Source: Betaproteobacteria bacterium | GTDB lineage: Bacteria > Pseudomonadota > Gammaproteobacteria > Burkholderiales > SG8-41 | Length of the DNA stretch: 64,000 nucleotides | Direction of reading: 5' to 3' | Assembly (NCBI GenBank): GCA_900299145.1 | Contig: OMIN01000100.1 | Span: 1-64,000, forward strand | In this document: piece by piece, positions 18,913 to 27,900 of the stretch | Layout of the letters: the number at the start of each line of letters is the position of its first letter | Position numbering within the stretch: position 1 is the first letter of the stretch | The notes under the pieces: generated by a model | Databases searched by the model: none | What the model saw: only the letters and a program-made list of their open reading frames with translations | What the model was told of the DNA's origin: nothing | Made by a program: the position numbers and the translations under genes

Positions 18913-19884
18913 TCACTGCGGCTTGATCCCCGCATCGCGCATCACTTTGCCCCAGCGCTGCATTTCGCTGCGCAAAAAATTACCGAATGCTTCCGGCGTG
19001 GAGGTGACTGCCTCGGCGCCCACCGTAAGCAGACGCTCCTGAATTTCAGATTGGCCGAGCACTTGCGCCAGCGCGCCGTTAAGTTTCGCCACCACTTTGG
19101 GCGGCGTGCCCAACGGCGCGATGATGCCGTACCAGCCATCCATTTCAATGCCGGGTAAGGTGGCCATCACCGTCGGCACGCCGGGCGCGAGTTTGCTGGG
19201 TTCGCGCGACGTAATCGCCAATGCGCGCGCCTTGGCGCTTTGCAGCGTGGCGTGAATGGTTGGCACGGCGGAACACAACAGTTGCACCTGCCCGCCCCCG
19301 AGATCGGTCACGGCGAGGATGCTGCTTTTATACGGCACGTGCGTAAAGTTGACGCCCGCCGCCGTCTGAAACACTTCCATGCATAAATGGCCGATGGAGC
19401 CCTGCCCGCCGCTGGCATAGAGCACCTGCCCGGGTCGCCCCTTGGCGTAGGCGATCAGTTCGGCAATGGTTTTAGCCGGCAGTTTTGGGCTGGCCGCAAT
19501 CACGAATGGCGTGGAACCCACGCGCGACACCGGCGCGAAATCGCGGTCCATCGGAAAGCGCTGATACAGCACTGTGGACAGGAGTTGCGTCAGCGTGACG
19601 ATGCCGATGGTGTGCCCATCGGGCGCGGCCTTCGCAAGAATTTCAGCGGCAATCAAACCGTTCACGCCCGCGCGGTTATCCACCACGACTTGTTTGCCCA
19701 GCACTTCAGTGAGCTTGCCGCCAATGATGCGCGCCACCACGTCAGAGCCAGACCCGGCGGCGGTGGCGGTGAGCAATCGTATCGGGCGATTCGGGAAATC
19801 CTGCCCAAAGGCCGCGTGCTGTGTGCCCACCGTGCTTATACCGGCCATTGCAATATATAGAACTATACATTTGATTCTATTCAC
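18913..19884 (-). CDS. Bug/TctC-family periplasmic receptor (paralogue B)
   Basis: 323-aa receptor with [48 protein letters not shown] and SGGQGSIGHLCMEVFQTAAG. The open frame begins at 19965, inside the preceding gene. The GTG at 19884, four bases after that gene's stop, gives a normal signal peptide (NRIKCIVLYIAMAGISTVG) and normal length; an ATG at VGTQ-upstream MAGIST is an alternative. Third in a run of four tandem Bug genes, similar to its neighbours along its whole length. Confidence 0.88.
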   Translation of the reverse strand: MNRIKCIVLYIAMAGISTVGTQHAAFGQDFPNRPIRLLTATAAGSGSDVVARIIGGKLTEVLGKQVVVDNRAGVNGLIAAEILAKAAPDGHTIGIVTLTQLLSTVLYQRFPMDRDFAPVSRVGSTPFVIAASPKLPAKTIAELIAYAKGRPGQVLYASGGQGSIGHLCMEVFQTAAGVNFTHVPYKSSILAVTDLGGGQVQLLCSAVPTIHATLQSAKARALAITSREPSKLAPGVPTVMATLPGIEMDGWYGIIAPLGTPPKVVAKLNGALAQVLGQSEIQERLLTVGAEAVTSTPEAFGNFLRSEMQRWGKVMRDAGIKPQ

Positions 19885-19888
19885 TTTT

Positions 19889-20875
19889 TTATTGTGCAGG
19901 CTTGATGACTGCGTCCTTAAGCACTTTGCTCCATCGGGCAGTTTCGCGCTGCAGGAACGCACCAAATTCAGCCGGCGAAGTATGCGCCGCTTCCGCGCCC
20001 ACCGCGATCAAACGCTCCTGCAAATCGGACAGCTTTAGCGCCTTCGCGATTTCAAGATTGAGGCGATCAACGATAGTCTTGGGCGTATTGAGCGGCGCCA
20101 ACACGCCATACCAGCCCAACAGCTCATAACCTGGCACGCTGTCGATAATTGGCGCGACACCTGGCGCGAGTCTGGTTGGCGCACGTGTGGTCACCCCGAG
20201 CACGCGCACCTTGCCGCTTTGCACGAACGACGACACCGTCGGCGCTGCAGCGCAAGTGCTGTGCATCAATCCACCCATCATTTCCGTCAATGCGATGGCG
20301 CTGCCTTTGTACGGCACGTGTGAGAGGTCGGCGCCGGTCATGGACTTGAACAACTCCATGCACAAATGCGGTGTGGTGCCCTGCCCGCCAGAGCCATACA
20401 ACACCTGGCCCGGCCGCGCCCTACTGTACGCAATCAATTCATTGATCGACTTTACCGGCAGTGCGCCGCTAACCGCAATCACAAACGGCGTTGAAGCCAC
20501 CTGTCCCACTGGTGCGAATTCCTGCGTCATCCAGAAACGTTGATACAGCGTGGTACTGATCAACTGCGTCATGGTCGCCATCCATAGCGTGTGGCCGTCT
20601 GGCGCGGCGCGCGCCACCAGCTCCGCACCGATCAGGCCTGAAGCGCCGGCACGATTGTCAACGACGATTTGCTGGCCCAGTGATTCCGTTAATCGGTTGG
20701 CCAGCAGGCGTGCAATCACGTCAGGGCCGGAACCAACCGTGGTAGCAGCAATCATGCGGATGGGGCGGCTGGGAAAGTTTTGCGCAAGGGCCGTAGTTGC
20801 CGGAACGACGGCTATCGCCATTGTCAGCAATTTGACATTGCCCAACATCACTGCGCCAAGGGTTCTTGGCGCCAT
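19889..20875 (-). CDS. Bug/TctC-family periplasmic receptor (paralogue C)
   Basis: 328-aa receptor with [47 protein letters not shown] and SGGQGTTPHLCMELFKSMTG. The frame is open to 20959, but the ATG at 20875 gives a standard signal peptide (LGNVKLLTMAIAVVPATTALAQ), normal length and no long overlap with the upstream gene. Product length and motifs match paralogues A and B. Confidence 0.9.
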   Translation of the reverse strand: MAPRTLGAVMLGNVKLLTMAIAVVPATTALAQNFPSRPIRMIAATTVGSGPDVIARLLANRLTESLGQQIVVDNRAGASGLIGAELVARAAPDGHTLWMATMTQLISTTLYQRFWMTQEFAPVGQVASTPFVIAVSGALPVKSINELIAYSRARPGQVLYGSGGQGTTPHLCMELFKSMTGADLSHVPYKGSAIALTEMMGGLMHSTCAAAPTVSSFVQSGKVRVLGVTTRAPTRLAPGVAPIIDSVPGYELLGWYGVLAPLNTPKTIVDRLNLEIAKALKLSDLQERLIAVGAEAAHTSPAEFGAFLQRETARWSKVLKDAVIKPAQ

Positions 20876-20936
20876 CGCCGCCACTCGCAACGGGAGGGCA
20901 AAGGTTCTCGATTTCGATGGTGTCGCAGCCAGAAAA

Positions 20937-21944
20937 TCAATCACGCTTGATGTTCGCATCCTTGATTAGCCGCGCCCACTTGTTCATTTCATTGTCAATT
21001 TGCCTGCGCAGTACATCCGGAGTGCTGCCGTTAAGGTCAACGCCTTCACGAGCACCGCGCTCGCGCGCGTCTTTATCACGCAAGGCGTCCACCGTGCCGC
21101 GCGAGACGAGCTTTAACGCCGCATCGGGCGTGCGCAACGGCGCGAGCAAACCAAACAAGCCGCTGGATTCCAGTTGCGGCATGCCAAGCTCTGCCGTGGT
21201 CGGCACGTACTGCAGCACCGCCACGCGTTTCGGAGAAGTCACCGCCACCACCTTCAACCGCCCGGAGTTCACCATCGGCACGTACACTGGTACGTTATCA
21301 AACGCGAGCGCCACTCGCCCGGACACCAGATCAGGCAGGAACAGCGTCGAGCCTTTGTACGCCACGTGCAGCACGTCCACCCCCGCTACGCGTTTGAACA
21401 ACTCGCACGTCAGGTGCAGCAGCCCGCCTGTGCCCGAAGACGCGCAGGCGTATTGCCCCGGCTTCGTTTTCAGTTCACGCACCAGCGCGGGCAGCGAATC
21501 CGGCGCGATTGCGGTGGTCACGAACAGGCCATTCGCGATGGACGCCACAGTGGACACTGGCATCAGATCCTGTGTCAAGCTGTAATTCACGCTTTGTGCG
21601 TTATAGACCATCTGAATCGCCAGCGAAGCAGTCGAACTGAACAATAGCGTGTAGCCATCGGGCAGTGCTTTCACCACATACATCGCGGCTATGTTACCGC
21701 CGTCCCCGGTACGGTTTTCCACAAGAACGTTTTGTTTGATTTGTGCGCTGAGCTGTTCGGCAAAGTTGCGCGCCAGCCGATCACCCGATGAACCAGGGGC
21801 AAGCGACGACACAAGGCGCACAGGCTTGCCGGGATACAGTTCGCCCTGCTGCGCCGCTACGCTGAACGCCGCGGAGAACAGAGCGGTGACTACAATCCCA
21901 CGGGCGCCTGCTGCTACGCACGTCGCTTCAAAGCTCCATTGCAT
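20937..21944 (-). CDS. Bug/TctC-family periplasmic receptor, divergent member
   Basis: 335-aa receptor with an N-terminal signal peptide (to about AQQGELYPGKP), VRLVSSLAPGSSGDRLARNFAEQL, VLVENRTGDGGNIAAMYVVKALPDG and SSGTGGLLHLTCELFKRVAG. It keeps the fold but is clearly more distant from the three following paralogues. The ATG has GGAG five bases upstream; that site follows the AT tract of a repeat copy. It lies 39 bases after the monooxygenase gene. Confidence 0.9.
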   Translation of the reverse strand: MQWSFEATCVAAGARGIVVTALFSAAFSVAAQQGELYPGKPVRLVSSLAPGSSGDRLARNFAEQLSAQIKQNVLVENRTGDGGNIAAMYVVKALPDGYTLLFSSTASLAIQMVYNAQSVNYSLTQDLMPVSTVASIANGLFVTTAIAPDSLPALVRELKTKPGQYACASSGTGGLLHLTCELFKRVAGVDVLHVAYKGSTLFLPDLVSGRVALAFDNVPVYVPMVNSGRLKVVAVTSPKRVAVLQYVPTTAELGMPQLESSGLFGLLAPLRTPDAALKLVSRGTVDALRDKDARERGAREGVDLNGSTPDVLRRQIDNEMNKWARLIKDANIKRD

Positions 21945-21952
21945 ATCTTCTC

Positions 21953-21980
21953 CAAATAATTATTTTAAATCAGATACTTA
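21953..21980 (-). repeat. AT-rich dispersed repeat, copy 5
   Basis: Reads TAAGTATCTGATTTAAAATA on the minus strand, filling the gap between the monooxygenase stop codon and the ribosome-binding site of the next Bug gene. Confidence 0.85.
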
Positions 21981-21983
21981 CAG

Positions 21984-23114
21984 CTAGGCCGCTTGATCCA
22001 CAGCCTTGGCTGTTCCTTCCCGGGCAATTGCCGCATTGACACGCGGCATCACCTCGGTCGCCATCAATTCCATCGATCGCTTGGTGAGTCTTTCATCGAC
22101 CCAATCCATGCCGGCGTAAACCAGTTCACCGAAATCACCGACCTGTACGCGCAGCTTCAGAATCTGATCGACGACACTGTTGACGGTGCCGTAGATCACA
22201 AGATTGTCGAGCACGCGGTCCTCGGTAATCGCGCTGTCCGGTTCGTTCTGATCGAATTTGAAAATGACGTGGCGCCTGGCTTTCATCATTTTGTAGGTGA
22301 GTTGCTTCCAGTAAAAGCGATACGGGCTGCGCGGGTCGTCACGGCCGTAGCGTTTTGCCGTGGCTTCGTCGTCGGCAACAAAAATCGTGCGCGCGATGCG
22401 CCAGTCGGCAGGGTCGGCCACCTGCCCCGCCTGCTTTTTCCCTTCACAATAATTCGCCCAGTGGCTGGGCAACCATTTCGAGAACAAAAAGTTCGCCGAC
22501 AGGGGATGAAAATCTCGCTTGCCCATCTGGATCACGCCCTTGGAAAACGGCGCGACGACAGTGCCAACGATTTCCGGCCTTGGCTTTTGATACGGCTTGT
22601 AAAGGTGCCCGCGACCGATGGCGGCATCGCGCATTTTCTCCACCGTCACCTTGTAGCGATTGTCCGGCAGGTCGATGTTGTACGGCGGATCACGTTTCCA
22701 GATTTCCAGGATCACGTCAATACATTCGGCGAACATTTTTTGCCGGTCCTGATCCAGATTGCCCAGCGCCTCGGCGTCGCAAGGCAATGCGCCGGCGCTG
22801 ATGCCCAGAATAAAACGCCCCTTGGCGATGTGGTCGAACATGGCCGAGTTGGAAGCAATAATCACCGGGTGTTGTTGCGAAAGGTTCGTCGTGCCTGTGC
22901 CGAGCTTGATGGTTTTGGTGTCGCTGATCAGCGTCGCCAGAAACAGCAGGCTATTGGTAACGTTTTCGGTTTTTTCGGTGAGATGCTCGCCGACGAACGC
23001 GTCGTAAAAGCCCAGCTTGTCGGCCAGAATAATCGCCTCGCGGTCTTCGGCGAGGGTATCCGTGCAGCTCCGGTCCTCCGGGTGCATGGGCATGGTGAAA
23101 TAGCCCAGACGCAT
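21984..23114 (-). CDS. LLM-class flavin-dependent monooxygenase
   Basis: 376-aa TIM-barrel protein of the bacterial luciferase-like family, which oxidises substrates with reduced FMN or F420-type flavin. The start MRLGYFTMPMHPEDRSCTDT, the EHLTEK stretch, IKLGTGTTNLSQQHPVIIAS and GRFILGISAGALPCDAEALG are typical. The ATG follows a strong AGGAGG. It sits between the LysR gene and four Bug genes, all on the minus strand, so it probably acts on, or after, the imported compound. A separate flavin reductase is not seen nearby. Confidence 0.88.
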   Translation of the reverse strand: MRLGYFTMPMHPEDRSCTDTLAEDREAIILADKLGFYDAFVGEHLTEKTENVTNSLLFLATLISDTKTIKLGTGTTNLSQQHPVIIASNSAMFDHIAKGRFILGISAGALPCDAEALGNLDQDRQKMFAECIDVILEIWKRDPPYNIDLPDNRYKVTVEKMRDAAIGRGHLYKPYQKPRPEIVGTVVAPFSKGVIQMGKRDFHPLSANFLFSKWLPSHWANYCEGKKQAGQVADPADWRIARTIFVADDEATAKRYGRDDPRSPYRFYWKQLTYKMMKARRHVIFKFDQNEPDSAITEDRVLDNLVIYGTVNSVVDQILKLRVQVGDFGELVYAGMDWVDERLTKRSMELMATEVMPRVNAAIAREGTAKAVDQAA

Positions 23115-23125
23115 GGTTTCCTCCT

Positions 23126-23145
23126 GGAAATTGAGTCAATATTTA
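23126..23145 (-). repeat. AT-rich dispersed repeat, degenerate candidate
   Basis: Reads TAAATATTGACTCAATTT on the minus strand; its TAA is the LysR stop codon. It matches the core less well than the other copies. Confidence 0.35.
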
Positions 23146-24045
23146 CGACGATTTTTTGCCCGCGCCGTCGGGAATGCGCGTGATTTCAACCAGAAAGTCT
23201 ATCATCACGCGCAACTTGCGCGGCACATGGCGCGCATGCGGGTACACCACGCTGATCGGCTGGCCTTGCACCGCAAAGGGCTTAAGCACCTCGATCAGTT
23301 TGCCTTCGGCCAGATCATGACGCACCGTCCACCAATTTGATTGCGCGATGCCCAAGCCGAGCAGCGCCGCCTCGCGCACCGCGTCACCGCCGGTCAGCAC
23401 CAGCGGCCCGCGCACCGCGACCTCTACGCGCCGGCCTTTGACGTTGTACGGCCAAACCGGAAACAGCGCGCTGGCGATGCAGCGATGCTGCGCCAAATCA
23501 TCCGGCATGTCGGGCTTGCCGTGCGCAGCAAAGTACGCGGGCGAGGCACACGTCACCCGCTGCCCGCGATTCAATTCCCGCGCCACATAGCGCGGATTGC
23601 TGATTTCGCCCACCTGCACCGCAAGATCGAGCCCGCGTTCGATCAAATCCACCTGCCGGTCGTCGACGCTGATATTAAGTACGATGTCGGGATAGCGCCG
23701 GTAAAATTCCTCCGCGCGCGGCAAAAACGATAACCGTCCGAACAATGCTGGCAAGGACAGTTTGAGCAACCCTTTAGGCGCCTCGCCTGCGCTTTTCAAA
23801 GACGCCTCAGCGTCTTCAATGTCATTCAAAATCTGTAAACAACGCGCGTAGTAGTCACGCCCGTCGTCATTCAGCGCCAGCCGCCGCGTGGAGCGCACCA
23901 GCAACTGAATGCCAAGGTCCTCCTCAAGCCGGGCCACTGCCTTGGCCACCGCTGACACCGAGACATCCAGTTGACGCGCTGCTGCGGTAAAGCTGCCGCT
24001 TTCCGCAACTTTGACGAAGGCCAGCATGCCCAGAAGCTTATTCAC
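23143..24045 (-). CDS. LysR-family transcriptional regulator
   Basis: 300-aa regulator with an N-terminal winged helix-turn-helix (about 1-60: LGMLAFVKVAESGSFTAAARQL, then SVSAVAKAVARLEEDLGIQLL) and a periplasmic-binding-like effector domain. It is the first gene of the minus-strand array running to the Bug gene at 15094, with only 28 bases to the monooxygenase, so it is likely to control that array. The inducer is unknown. Confidence 0.9.
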   Translation of the reverse strand: MNKLLGMLAFVKVAESGSFTAAARQLDVSVSAVAKAVARLEEDLGIQLLVRSTRRLALNDDGRDYYARCLQILNDIEDAEASLKSAGEAPKGLLKLSLPALFGRLSFLPRAEEFYRRYPDIVLNISVDDRQVDLIERGLDLAVQVGEISNPRYVARELNRGQRVTCASPAYFAAHGKPDMPDDLAQHRCIASALFPVWPYNVKGRRVEVAVRGPLVLTGGDAVREAALLGLGIAQSNWWTVRHDLAEGKLIEVLKPFAVQGQPISVVYPHARHVPRKLRVMIDFLVEITRIPDGAGKKSS

Positions 24046-24446
24046 GGTGCGATCTTGATTGGTTTCGGAATGGCCATTTTATTTGTAATGAACTTTGGAA
24101 AGAGCACAATTTTCGATTAGGGGGAAGAAAACCCCTCAATAACCATACAACAATTAGTGCCATTTCTCGCAATTTTTCGACTTGTTATTGTCATGCCATG
24201 CTGTTTTACCTTGCCAAATTGATCCGGTTTCCACTAAGCCCTGAAAGCTCTACGTAAGCCCACATACCTATCTAATCGAAGTAATCGCCTGTACTTTTTC
24301 CTTTTATCGCAAAAAGCAGGCACAGCGCGCAAATGTATGCGCGTAGTTTTCTGGGTGCGTGTTTGGCATGCTGGTGTAAATCTGATCGATGGCCTTGGCA
24401 AAGTAATACTGAGATATGGATCAATAAGTTAACAAGACGTTCGCCA
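24046..24446. other. Divergent intergenic region before wecB
   Basis: About 400 bases, AT-richer than the flanks. It holds a long imperfect hairpin (GCCTG, TA, CTTTTT at 24287-24299 pairing with AAAAAG, CAGGC at 24311-24321) without a T tract. No gene was supported; both divergent promoters should lie here. Confidence 0.4.
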
Positions 24447-25547
24447 ATGCCTCGAAAAAAAGTACTATGTATCATTGGAACTCGGCCAGAAGTCATCAAA
24501 ATGGCGCCCGTGGTTCGTACACTTCGCGAATCCCCCGGCCTCGACGTAAGCGTCTTGAGTTCTGGACAGCACCGCGAACTGCTTGTCCCATTGTTCAAAT
24601 GGTTTGAAATCAACGTTGATGCAGGCCTCAACGTCATGACGGCCAATCAAACCTTGGCCGAACTGACAGCTCGAATCATGTGCAGGCTTGAGCAGAACTT
24701 CTCCGGGTCAACCCCGGACCTGGTGCTGGCGCAAGGCGATACTACGACTGTTTTTTGTACAGCACTGAGTTGCTTTTACAAAAACATTCCGTTTGCGCAC
24801 GTAGAAGCTGGTCTGCGTACCTTTGACGTCCAGAATCCATTTCCGGAAGAATTTAATCGCGTCGCGGTAGGACGGCTTGCACAACTGCATTTTTGTCCGA
24901 CAGTACGCTCCAGGGAAAACGTTTTGGCCGAGCACGCGCAACCGCAATCGGTGCACCTCACGGGCAATACGGTCATCGACGCCCTGCGATTTACCACTGA
25001 AAAACTCAAAAGCCAGCCATCGCGGGAATTTGATCACGACATTTTGTTGACGGCTCACCGGCGCGAAAACTTCGGACAACCATTGCTCGAAATATTCGAC
25101 GCAATACTGGATTTGTGCCGCGAATTTCCGGCAATCAAGTTACTTTATCCAGTGCACCCCAATCCCAATGTGCGCGGCGTGGCGATGCAAAAGCTGGGGA
25201 ATCATGCCCAGATCAAAATTGTCGATCCGTTGGATTACCCGGATCTGGTGGCCGCCATGCAGCGGGCGTCAATTATTCTGACCGATTCCGGCGGCATTCA
25301 GGAAGAAGCACCCGCGCTCGCCACACCGGTGTTGGTTCTGCGTACCGCTACTGAACGGCCTGAAGCTGTCGAACTGGGTGTCGCCAAAATTGTCGGCCCA
25401 ATTCGCAATGAAATCGTGTTGCAGACTCGCCGCCTGCTGCTCGATAATGCACATTACGAGCAAATGGCACGGGGCGGCTCGCCCTACGGCGACGGCCACG
25501 CCGCAGAAAGCATTCGTGGCATAGTAAGAGAATATTTGAACCTTTGA
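24447..25547 (+). CDS. wecB: UDP-N-acetylglucosamine 2-epimerase, non-hydrolysing
   Basis: 366-aa GT-B-fold enzyme that interconverts UDP-GlcNAc and UDP-ManNAc for surface polysaccharide. Motifs: VLCIIGTRPEVIKMAPVVRTL, LVLAQGDTTTVFCTAL, FAHVEAGLRTFDVQNPFPEE (catalytic region), LLTAHRRENFG and ILTDSGGIQEEAPAL. The frame opens at 24333, but the conserved protein starts at MPRKKVLC (24447). It begins a three-gene polysaccharide string with the next two genes. Confidence 0.95.
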   Translation: MPRKKVLCIIGTRPEVIKMAPVVRTLRESPGLDVSVLSSGQHRELLVPLFKWFEINVDAGLNVMTANQTLAELTARIMCRLEQNFSGSTPDLVLAQGDTTTVFCTALSCFYKNIPFAHVEAGLRTFDVQNPFPEEFNRVAVGRLAQLHFCPTVRSRENVLAEHAQPQSVHLTGNTVIDALRFTTEKLKSQPSREFDHDILLTAHRRENFGQPLLEIFDAILDLCREFPAIKLLYPVHPNPNVRGVAMQKLGNHAQIKIVDPLDYPDLVAAMQRASIILTDSGGIQEEAPALATPVLVLRTATERPEAVELGVAKIVGPIRNEIVLQTRRLLLDNAHYEQMARGGSPYGDGHAAESIRGIVREYLNL

Positions 25548-25575
25548 TGCGCGTTTAATGCACGTTAAAAAATAA

Positions 25576-25597
25576 AGCGGCGCCATTTAACGCCGCT
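25576..25597. other. Short GC-rich hairpin after wecB
   Basis: Arms AGCGGCG and CGCCGCT around eight bases. The A-rich run lies on the wecB side, so it resembles a terminator only for the minus strand, where no gene ends. Its function is unclear. Confidence 0.3.
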
Positions 25598-25609
25598 ACA
25601 GGTAGAGGA

Positions 25610-26734
25610 ATGGCGTTGGCAGGAACCTATTTCACCTTTGCGCGCTTGGCCGCGCGCGATCTGATGGGCAACCTCCCGGCACCGGCATCGCACACGGATC
25701 ATCTACGAGCGGCGGAAGACTGGCTCAAGCGTGCGCACGATCACGGAGAGGATGACGGCGTCAGTTACGGCTATACCCTTCGCGGCGGCTGGCGGGAATC
25801 CTATCGGGAAACGTCCGGATATATCGCCACGACGTTTTTTGATCTTGCACGGGACCGCAACGACGCGGATTATCACGGACGCGCGCTACGAATTTGCCGG
25901 TGGCTCCTAACGGCGCAAAACCGGGACGGGTCGTTCGCCAATCCCCGTTACGGCGATGACGGCATAGTCTTTGACACCGGACAGGATCTGTTCGGACTGG
26001 TGCGCGCCGCTGAAGTAACCGGGGATGCCAGTTTCAGGCTGGGCGCCCAGCGTGCCGCGGACTGGCTGGTCAATATTGCCGATGCGCAAGGGCGCTGGAC
26101 GCGCAATGAGCACCTGAATACCCCGCATGTGTATAACACCCGTTCAGCGTGGGCATTGTTGCGCATGAACCAGATTGAATACAACGCTGATCGGGAACGC
26201 GTCGCGCGCGCCAATCTCGATTGGGCCGTCGCGGAGCAACAAACCAGCGGTTTTTTTGATTCGTGCGCTTTTGTGCGGGGGCATTCGCCGTTTACCCACA
26301 CCATTGCTTACGCTACGCGCGGCCTGCTGGAATCCGGTGTACTACTCACTGATCAACGCTATATCACCGCGGCGCAGCGCTGTGCCGATGCCGCCGCCGC
26401 CCACGTGGCAGCAGATGGATTTCTTCCCGGTCAAATCACAATAGACGGAAAATCAGACGCCAGTTATTGCTGCCTGACTGGAAACTGCCAATTCTCCATC
26501 GTCTGGGCCAAGCTGTTTGATCGCACCGCCAATGAACAATATCGTGACACGGCGATACGCGCCATGGATTACGTCATGCGGCGCCAGGACATTCATACGG
26601 ATGATTTGAATGTCCGGGGCGCGATCAAGGGTTCCTTTCCGATTTGGGGCCGATATGCGCCCATGAGCTTTCCCAATTGGCCCGTCAAGTTTTTTATCGA
26701 CGCCCTGACCTTGCGCATGCGGTGGTCGCAATGA
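25610..26734 (+). CDS. Six-hairpin (alpha/alpha toroid) protein of a polysaccharide cluster
   Basis: 374-aa protein without a clear signal peptide. Repeated helical stretches, each with an aromatic- and glycine-rich loop (AEDWLKRAHDHGEDDGVSYGY, ICRWLLTAQNRDGSFANPRYG, AADWLVNIADAQGRW, AYATRGLLESGVLL), indicate an alpha/alpha toroid as in glycoside hydrolases, lyases and terpene cyclase-like proteins. The catalytic residues cannot be assigned. It lies between wecB and wecG and overlaps wecG by four bases, so a role in trimming or modifying the exported polysaccharide is inferred from context. Confidence 0.7.
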   Translation: MALAGTYFTFARLAARDLMGNLPAPASHTDHLRAAEDWLKRAHDHGEDDGVSYGYTLRGGWRESYRETSGYIATTFFDLARDRNDADYHGRALRICRWLLTAQNRDGSFANPRYGDDGIVFDTGQDLFGLVRAAEVTGDASFRLGAQRAADWLVNIADAQGRWTRNEHLNTPHVYNTRSAWALLRMNQIEYNADRERVARANLDWAVAEQQTSGFFDSCAFVRGHSPFTHTIAYATRGLLESGVLLTDQRYITAAQRCADAAAAHVAADGFLPGQITIDGKSDASYCCLTGNCQFSIVWAKLFDRTANEQYRDTAIRAMDYVMRRQDIHTDDLNVRGAIKGSFPIWGRYAPMSFPNWPVKFFIDALTLRMRWSQ

Positions 26735-27465
26735 ACCGCGTGCCGCTGCTCAATGGCCAATTCGATCCGCTGACCCTGCCGCAAACTGTCGATGAGGTTT
26801 TCCGTTTTCTGGATTCCGGAAAACACGGGTGGTTGTGCACGGTCAACGTGGCCATTTTGATGATGATGCGTTCGAACCCGCGCTTGCAAAGATTCGTGGA
26901 CAACGCGGCCCTGATTGTTGCCGACGGGCAACCCCTCGTCTGGTGCTCTCCCTGGCTTGGGGAACGGATCCCGGTTCGCGTCACGGGCGTGGATCTGGTG
27001 GACGCCATTTGCGATCGTGCTGCTCTGCTGGGCAAACGCGTCTATCTCTTGGGCGCCACGCAATCGGTGGTTTCAACCCTGGCGCAGCGCCTGCGGGAAC
27101 GCCACAAGGGATTGCAAATCGCATTTTCCGACGGTTACTTCAGCCCTCAGGAATCGCGGGCGCGTGCCGAAATGATTCGTAGCAGCGGCGCGGATATCCT
27201 TTTGGTAGGCATGGGCGTGCCGCGGCAGGAAATATTCTTGGAAGAAGAACTGGAACACTCGGGCGCCAGCATCGGCATAGGTGTAGGCGGCAGCTTCGAC
27301 GTATTGGCGGGTCTGCGCAAACGGGCGCCGCTTTGGGTTCAAAACCTGGGTTTTGAATGGCTGTATCGATTGGTGCAGGAGCCTCGCCGGCTGTTTGCGC
27401 GCTATTTTGTCACCAACTGCCAGTTTATCTGGCTGCTTTTATTTGCGTTGATGGCTCGTCGATAG
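26731..27465 (+). CDS. wecG: WecG/TagA/CpsF-family glycosyltransferase
   Basis: 244-aa GT26-family enzyme; relatives transfer N-acetylmannosamine-type sugars to lipid-linked intermediates. Motifs: TVNVAILMMMRSNPRLQRFV, ALIVADGQPLVW, RVTGVDLVDAIC, RVYLLGATQSVV, ILLVGMGVPRQEIFLEE, GIGVGGSFDVLAGLRKRAP and GFEWLYRLVQEPRRLFARY. The start ATG overlaps the previous stop (ATGA). Its likely donor, UDP-ManNAc, is the product of WecB two genes upstream, so the assignment fits the context. Confidence 0.9.
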   Translation: MNRVPLLNGQFDPLTLPQTVDEVFRFLDSGKHGWLCTVNVAILMMMRSNPRLQRFVDNAALIVADGQPLVWCSPWLGERIPVRVTGVDLVDAICDRAALLGKRVYLLGATQSVVSTLAQRLRERHKGLQIAFSDGYFSPQESRARAEMIRSSGADILLVGMGVPRQEIFLEEELEHSGASIGIGVGGSFDVLAGLRKRAPLWVQNLGFEWLYRLVQEPRRLFARYFVTNCQFIWLLLFALMARR

Positions 27466-27480
27466 AAGTATTTTTCTTGC

Positions 27481-27501
27481 AAAAGCAAGAGCCTGCTTTT
27501 T
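27481..27501 (+). terminator. Weak intrinsic terminator after wecG
   Basis: AAAAGCA, a six-base loop, TGCTTTT, then another T, starting 16 bases after the wecG stop. The stem is AT-rich and short. Confidence 0.5.
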
Positions 27502-27800
27502 GGCGAAAAAAAGCGTCCGCACTTGATACGCGGTTAATGCCAAGCCGTAGGCATGACGCCCATGCCTATCACCATGGCGCCGAATCTGCCTCCAATCAAC
27601 ACGAAGTATCCTGATTAGCGGTGTGGGCCAGCAGTTTCGAATATGTTATACCCAAATCTCGAAAGTACCGGGCATTGGAAAGCCGCACAGGTGGCCGGCG
27701 CGGAATCCATCAGATTGCCACGCAGCGTTCGAGCTCGTTGACGCAGCGACAAGCCCATCACAGCGTCATCGGTTCTTGGAAAATATTCTGACCATGTAAT

Positions 27801-27827
27801 AATTTATTATTTAAAATCAAATACTTA
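27801..27827 (-). repeat. AT-rich dispersed repeat, copy 6
   Basis: Reads TAAGTATTTGATTTTAAATA on the minus strand, just upstream of the grpE promoter and opposite in orientation to grpE. Confidence 0.8.
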
Positions 27828-27845
27828 TAATTTTATCAGCTAGCA

Positions 27846-27874
27846 CTTGAAATTATTTCCTACGTCCCCAATGT
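27846..27874 (+). promoter_or_regulatory. Sigma-32 heat-shock promoter of grpE
   Basis: CTTGAAA (27846-27852), 13 bases, then CCCCAATGT (27866-27874), close to the sigma-32 consensus CTTGAA / CCCCATNT. Transcription would start near 27880, about 20 bases before the grpE ATG. Confidence 0.75.
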
Positions 27875-27900
27875 GTTAACAGTTAATCGGAGACCCAAGC

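Larger units (their letters stand above)
27466..27900. other. Intergenic region between wecG and grpE
   Basis: About 435 bases holding a weak terminator, one dispersed-repeat copy and the grpE heat-shock promoter. No gene was supported. Confidence 0.6.
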
